Shown piece by piece: positions 61,346-64,000 of a stretch of DNA of 64,000 bases. Made by a program: the position numbers and the translations under genes. Below the pieces are notes generated by a model that was given only the letters and a program-made list of their open reading frames with translations, ran no database searches and was not told the DNA's origin. The stretch lies in contig CM038918.1 of NCBI GenBank assembly GCA_021904315.1, positions 4,603,349-4,667,348 on the forward strand, written 5' to 3'. Position 1 is the stretch's first letter. The number at the start of each line of letters is the position of its first letter. The stretch is from Sphagnum magellanicum. Its lineage: Eukaryota; Streptophyta; Sphagnopsida; Sphagnales; Sphagnaceae.

Positions 61346-62389
61346 ATGGGTATGAAAACATAAACTACAAAAAAATATTGAATATGAAATATCCATGAAA
61401 AAGTATAAAACCTTTATCTATGCTTGTTTACTTAATGAAACTTGATGCCCTTTCTATATCCAACAACTAGGAAATGAAAAGAGTTTGAATTGTGAAAATA
61501 TAAACAAAAAAACAAAAAAAGTAACAAGAGACAAATGCATACCTTTAAGAATAAAAGATGACAACATTCCACCAAAGTTTATAGTCCCAATTGAAAACGC
61601 AACCCTAAAAAATCATAACTCATATAAAAATGGGTTAGAAAATATTAAACTTTAGGAACTATGGAACATATGGAAACAAAGGAAATTCAAATTATGGTAT
61701 AGATTTAAACAAGTGAATAGATCAAAAACCAATACAATGAGCAAAATTTAGAGTATAAACCTTAAGTTCTAAAATATATGAACCAAATTCTTATACACTA
61801 CATAATAAAGCATAACCTTAAAAATCCAAATGATATTTTGCCATAAGCCTTATTACAACCCTAATTATACAAACCCTAAAAAAAAAAAGTCTTAGTGATA
61901 TATGTCCTAAACCCAAAAAATATACAAAGTATACAAATTATATAATGCAAAATACGTTAAACTTTGAAAATAATCAAATAAATTTCATACAAAACCAAAA
62001 GAGAAGATATGTTACTTACCTTTGTGTGATCTCTCCAACTTAAATTTTTCCACTCTTTTTGAAGAAGATATAGAATGCAATTGTATTACTTCACATATGT
62101 GTAAACCCTAAAATTTTCCCCCCAAATTGAGCCTACTTTAGATTAATTACTCTATATTTGTGAAAGACTTATTAATTAATTTATGTGTCTCAACCCTAAA
62201 CCTAATGGTTAAGTTAATAGGGTATGTAATTAATAGAGTAACTAGGTTAGTAGGGTAGGTGGTTAATACAATAGCTAGGTCAGTAGGATAACTAGGTATT
62301 AGAGTAGTTGTGTCAGTAGGGGATAATAAATAAGGTACCAAGGTTGGTGTAATACTTATGAGGGTAGGAAAGTGAGCAGGGTAGCTATT
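61346..62389. other. AT-rich upstream region with duplicated block
   Basis: No gene. The segment 62010-62290 (TTACCTTTGTGTGATC, CTAAACCCTAAAATTTTCCCCCC, TCAACCCTAAACCTAATGG, then GGTTAGTAGGGTAGG) is repeated at about 63160-63510, where its middle part is itself duplicated. Confidence 0.6.
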
Positions 62390-62945
62390 CGGAGTGACCC
62401 CAAATGCAGGTATTGCATTTAGGGTGGGATCTTCATATAAAGAAACCCTAAACCCCACATGCGTACTTTTGGAGTGACCCCAAATGCAGGTATTACATTT
62501 AGGGTGGGATCTTCATATAAAGAACCCTAAACCCCACATGCGTACTTTCGAAGTGACCCTAAATGCAGGTATTGCATTTAGGGTAAGATCTTCATATAAA
62601 GAAAGCTTAAACCCTACATGCGTCCTTTCGGAGTGACCCAAAGTGCAGGTATTGCATTTAGGGTTGGGTTATTTCAAAGTGACTTTGCATATGCATATTG
62701 TGTTTAGGGTTAGGTCTTCACTTAAGGGTATCCAAACCATTTAGATGGGTTTTTTTGAAACGTGGGTATTACATTTAGGTTTGTTTTTTCATTTCAACTT
62801 GAAATACCCAAACTATACTTACCTTTACCAACTAGAATTTTGGGGTTTCGTTGCAATACCTACACCCGTACTTACTTTTACCAACTGGAATTTTGGGGCA
62901 TAATTTCAATACTCTCACTTGTACTTACTTTTACCAAACCCTAAC
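62390..62945 (+). repeat. ~550-bp direct repeat, copy 2 (includes ~81-bp array)
   Basis: Partner of 57412-57965, same orientation, about 4.98 kb away, so the pair brackets the transposase gene. Four ~81-bp units have cores near 62402, 62484, 62565 and 62643. The 3' portion again carries CCATTTAGATGGG and GCAATAC motifs. Confidence 0.88.
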
Positions 62946-63159
62946 AAAAATAAATCTTAGTGATATATGCCCTAAACCTAAAAAATTATACAAGCTATAC
63001 AAATCATATAATGCAAAATAAACTAATTTAAAAAAACATAGGAAAAAATTAAAAAACCAAAATTCAAAGGTTTTAAACTATAAATATTTATTAAGTGAAA
63101 GAAAATATGTTAATCTTTAAAAATAATCAAATAAATTTCATATAAAACCAAAAGAAAAG

Positions 63160-63510
63160 ATATGTGTTTTATCTTTGTGTGATCCTTCCAACCTAATTTT
63201 TCCACTCTTTTTGAAGAAGATATAAAATGCAATTGTATTACTTTACATATGTGTAAACCCTAAAATTTTCCCCCCAAATTTAGCCTACTCTAGATTAATT
63301 ACTATACATTTGTGAAAAACTTATTAATTAATTTGTGTCTCAACCCTAAACCTAAAAATTTCCCCCCAAATTTAGCTTACTTTAAATTAATTACTATACA
63401 TTTATGAAAAACTTATCAATTAATTTATGTGTCTCAACCCTAAACCTAATGGTTAAGTTAGTAGGGTATGTAATTAATAGAGTAGCTAGGTTAGTAGGGT
63501 AGGTGGTTAG
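63160..63510 (+). repeat. Duplicated block, second copy
   Basis: Copy of 62010-62290 with an internal tandem duplication of the AAATTTTCCCCCCAAATTTAGC segment (about 63262 and 63356). Confidence 0.75.
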
Positions 63511-63534
63511 TACAGTAGCTTGGTTAGTGATGTG

Positions 63535-63730
63535 ACCCAAAATGCAAGTATTGCATTTAAGGTATGATCTTTGTATAAAGATGTTTAAACCTCACATGCG
63601 TATTTTCGAAATGGCCCAAAATGCAGGTATTGCATTTAGGGTAGGATCTTTGTATAAAGAAAGCTTGAACCCCACATGCGTACTTTCGAAATGGCCCAAA
63701 ATGCAGGTATTGCATTTAGGGTAAGGTTTT
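63535..63730. repeat. ~81-bp array, three units
   Basis: Cores GCA(A/G)GTATTGCATTTA at about 63544, 63624 and 63703, with CATGCGTA(T/C)TTTCGAAATGG between. Same family as the other ~81-bp arrays. Confidence 0.85.
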
Positions 63731-63762
63731 TAGGGTAGGGTATGTAATTAATAGGGTAGCTA

Positions 63763-63897
63763 GGTTAGTAGGGTAGGTGGTGAGTACAATAGCTAGGTTA
63801 GTAGGGTAAGTGATGAGTATAGTAGCTAGGTTAATAGGGTAGGTGGTAAGTACAATAGCTAGGTTAGTAGGGTAGGTGGTGAGTGCAGTAGCTAGGT
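63763..63897. repeat. 33-bp tandem repeat, four units
   Basis: Units of GGTTAGTAGGGTAGGTGG plus AGTACAATAGCTA start at 63763, 63796, 63829 and 63862. Related sequence lies at 62245-62310 and 63485-63530. The period is a multiple of three, which creates an open frame on the - strand (TYPTNLAIVLT repeats) that I do not regard as a gene. Confidence 0.9.
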
Positions 63898-64000
63898 AGA
63901 AAAGTGAACAGGGTAGAAAAGTGAACAGGGTAGCTATGTGTGGGGTCAGGTCCAGGGAAAAACGAGCAGGAACCAAAAAAAAAAAAAGTACAATGGTCAG

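Noticed and set aside
63716..63976. - strand frame with TYPTNL repeats
   Set aside because: Arises from the 33-bp tandem repeat, whose length is divisible by three.
1..64000. tRNA or rRNA genes
   Set aside because: No cloverleaf with a T-arm GGTTCAAATC-like box and matching acceptor, and no rRNA core sequence, was noticed on either strand; a covariance-model scan would be needed to be certain.

Overview
The window reads as nuclear DNA of a land plant with a large, transposon-rich genome. The genes have introns with GT/AG borders, the background is AT-rich and full of decayed transposons, and there are CCCTAAA-type (plant telomere-like) motifs. Transposon families and gene content fit a fern, lycophyte or gymnosperm better than a small-genome flowering plant, but the species cannot be fixed from the sequence.

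Layout. 1-3.5 kb: the 3' half of a heparan-alpha-glucosaminide N-acetyltransferase-like membrane protein gene, eight coding exons on the + strand, the only clear cellular gene. 5.8-7.4 kb: decayed non-LTR retrotransposon pol (-). 8-25 kb: AT-rich desert with foldback elements, a pair of ~690-bp direct repeats, and a decayed DDE_1 (pogo/Tc1-like) transposase (-) at 12.7-14.4 kb. 25-27.4 kb: a GC-richer island with CT/GA microsatellites, a possible first coding exon on the - strand and a TATA-like box. 28-45 kb: dispersed repeats, a near-perfect 74-nt hairpin, a solo LTR with target-site duplication, a pyrimidine-rich tandem-repeat zone, and two copies of a short inverted-repeat element. 45.1-48.5 kb: a decayed Ty3/gypsy element on the - strand (3' LTR, polypurine tract, tail with PHD-like residues, integrase, RNase H, RT). 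50.5-51.1 kb: degenerate telomere-like repeats.

51.9-64 kb is the most interesting part. A CpG-rich, hairpin-forming minisatellite precedes a zinc-finger gene of unknown family (+, 53.76-55.23 kb). Convergent to it lies an apparently intact four-exon Mutator-like transposase gene (-, 60.93-58.20 kb, 799 aa) with a WRKY-GCM1/FAR1-like zinc finger, MULE core acidic residues, CxxH and a SWIM finger. Around and between them lie tandem arrays that share a GCAATACC/GGTATTGC core, many as an 11-bp-arm palindrome. My inference is that this is all or most of a two-gene Mutator-like element, or a derived locus, comparable in layout to maize MuDR with its convergent mudrA and mudrB. No terminal inverted repeats could be identified inside the window, so the borders are unknown.
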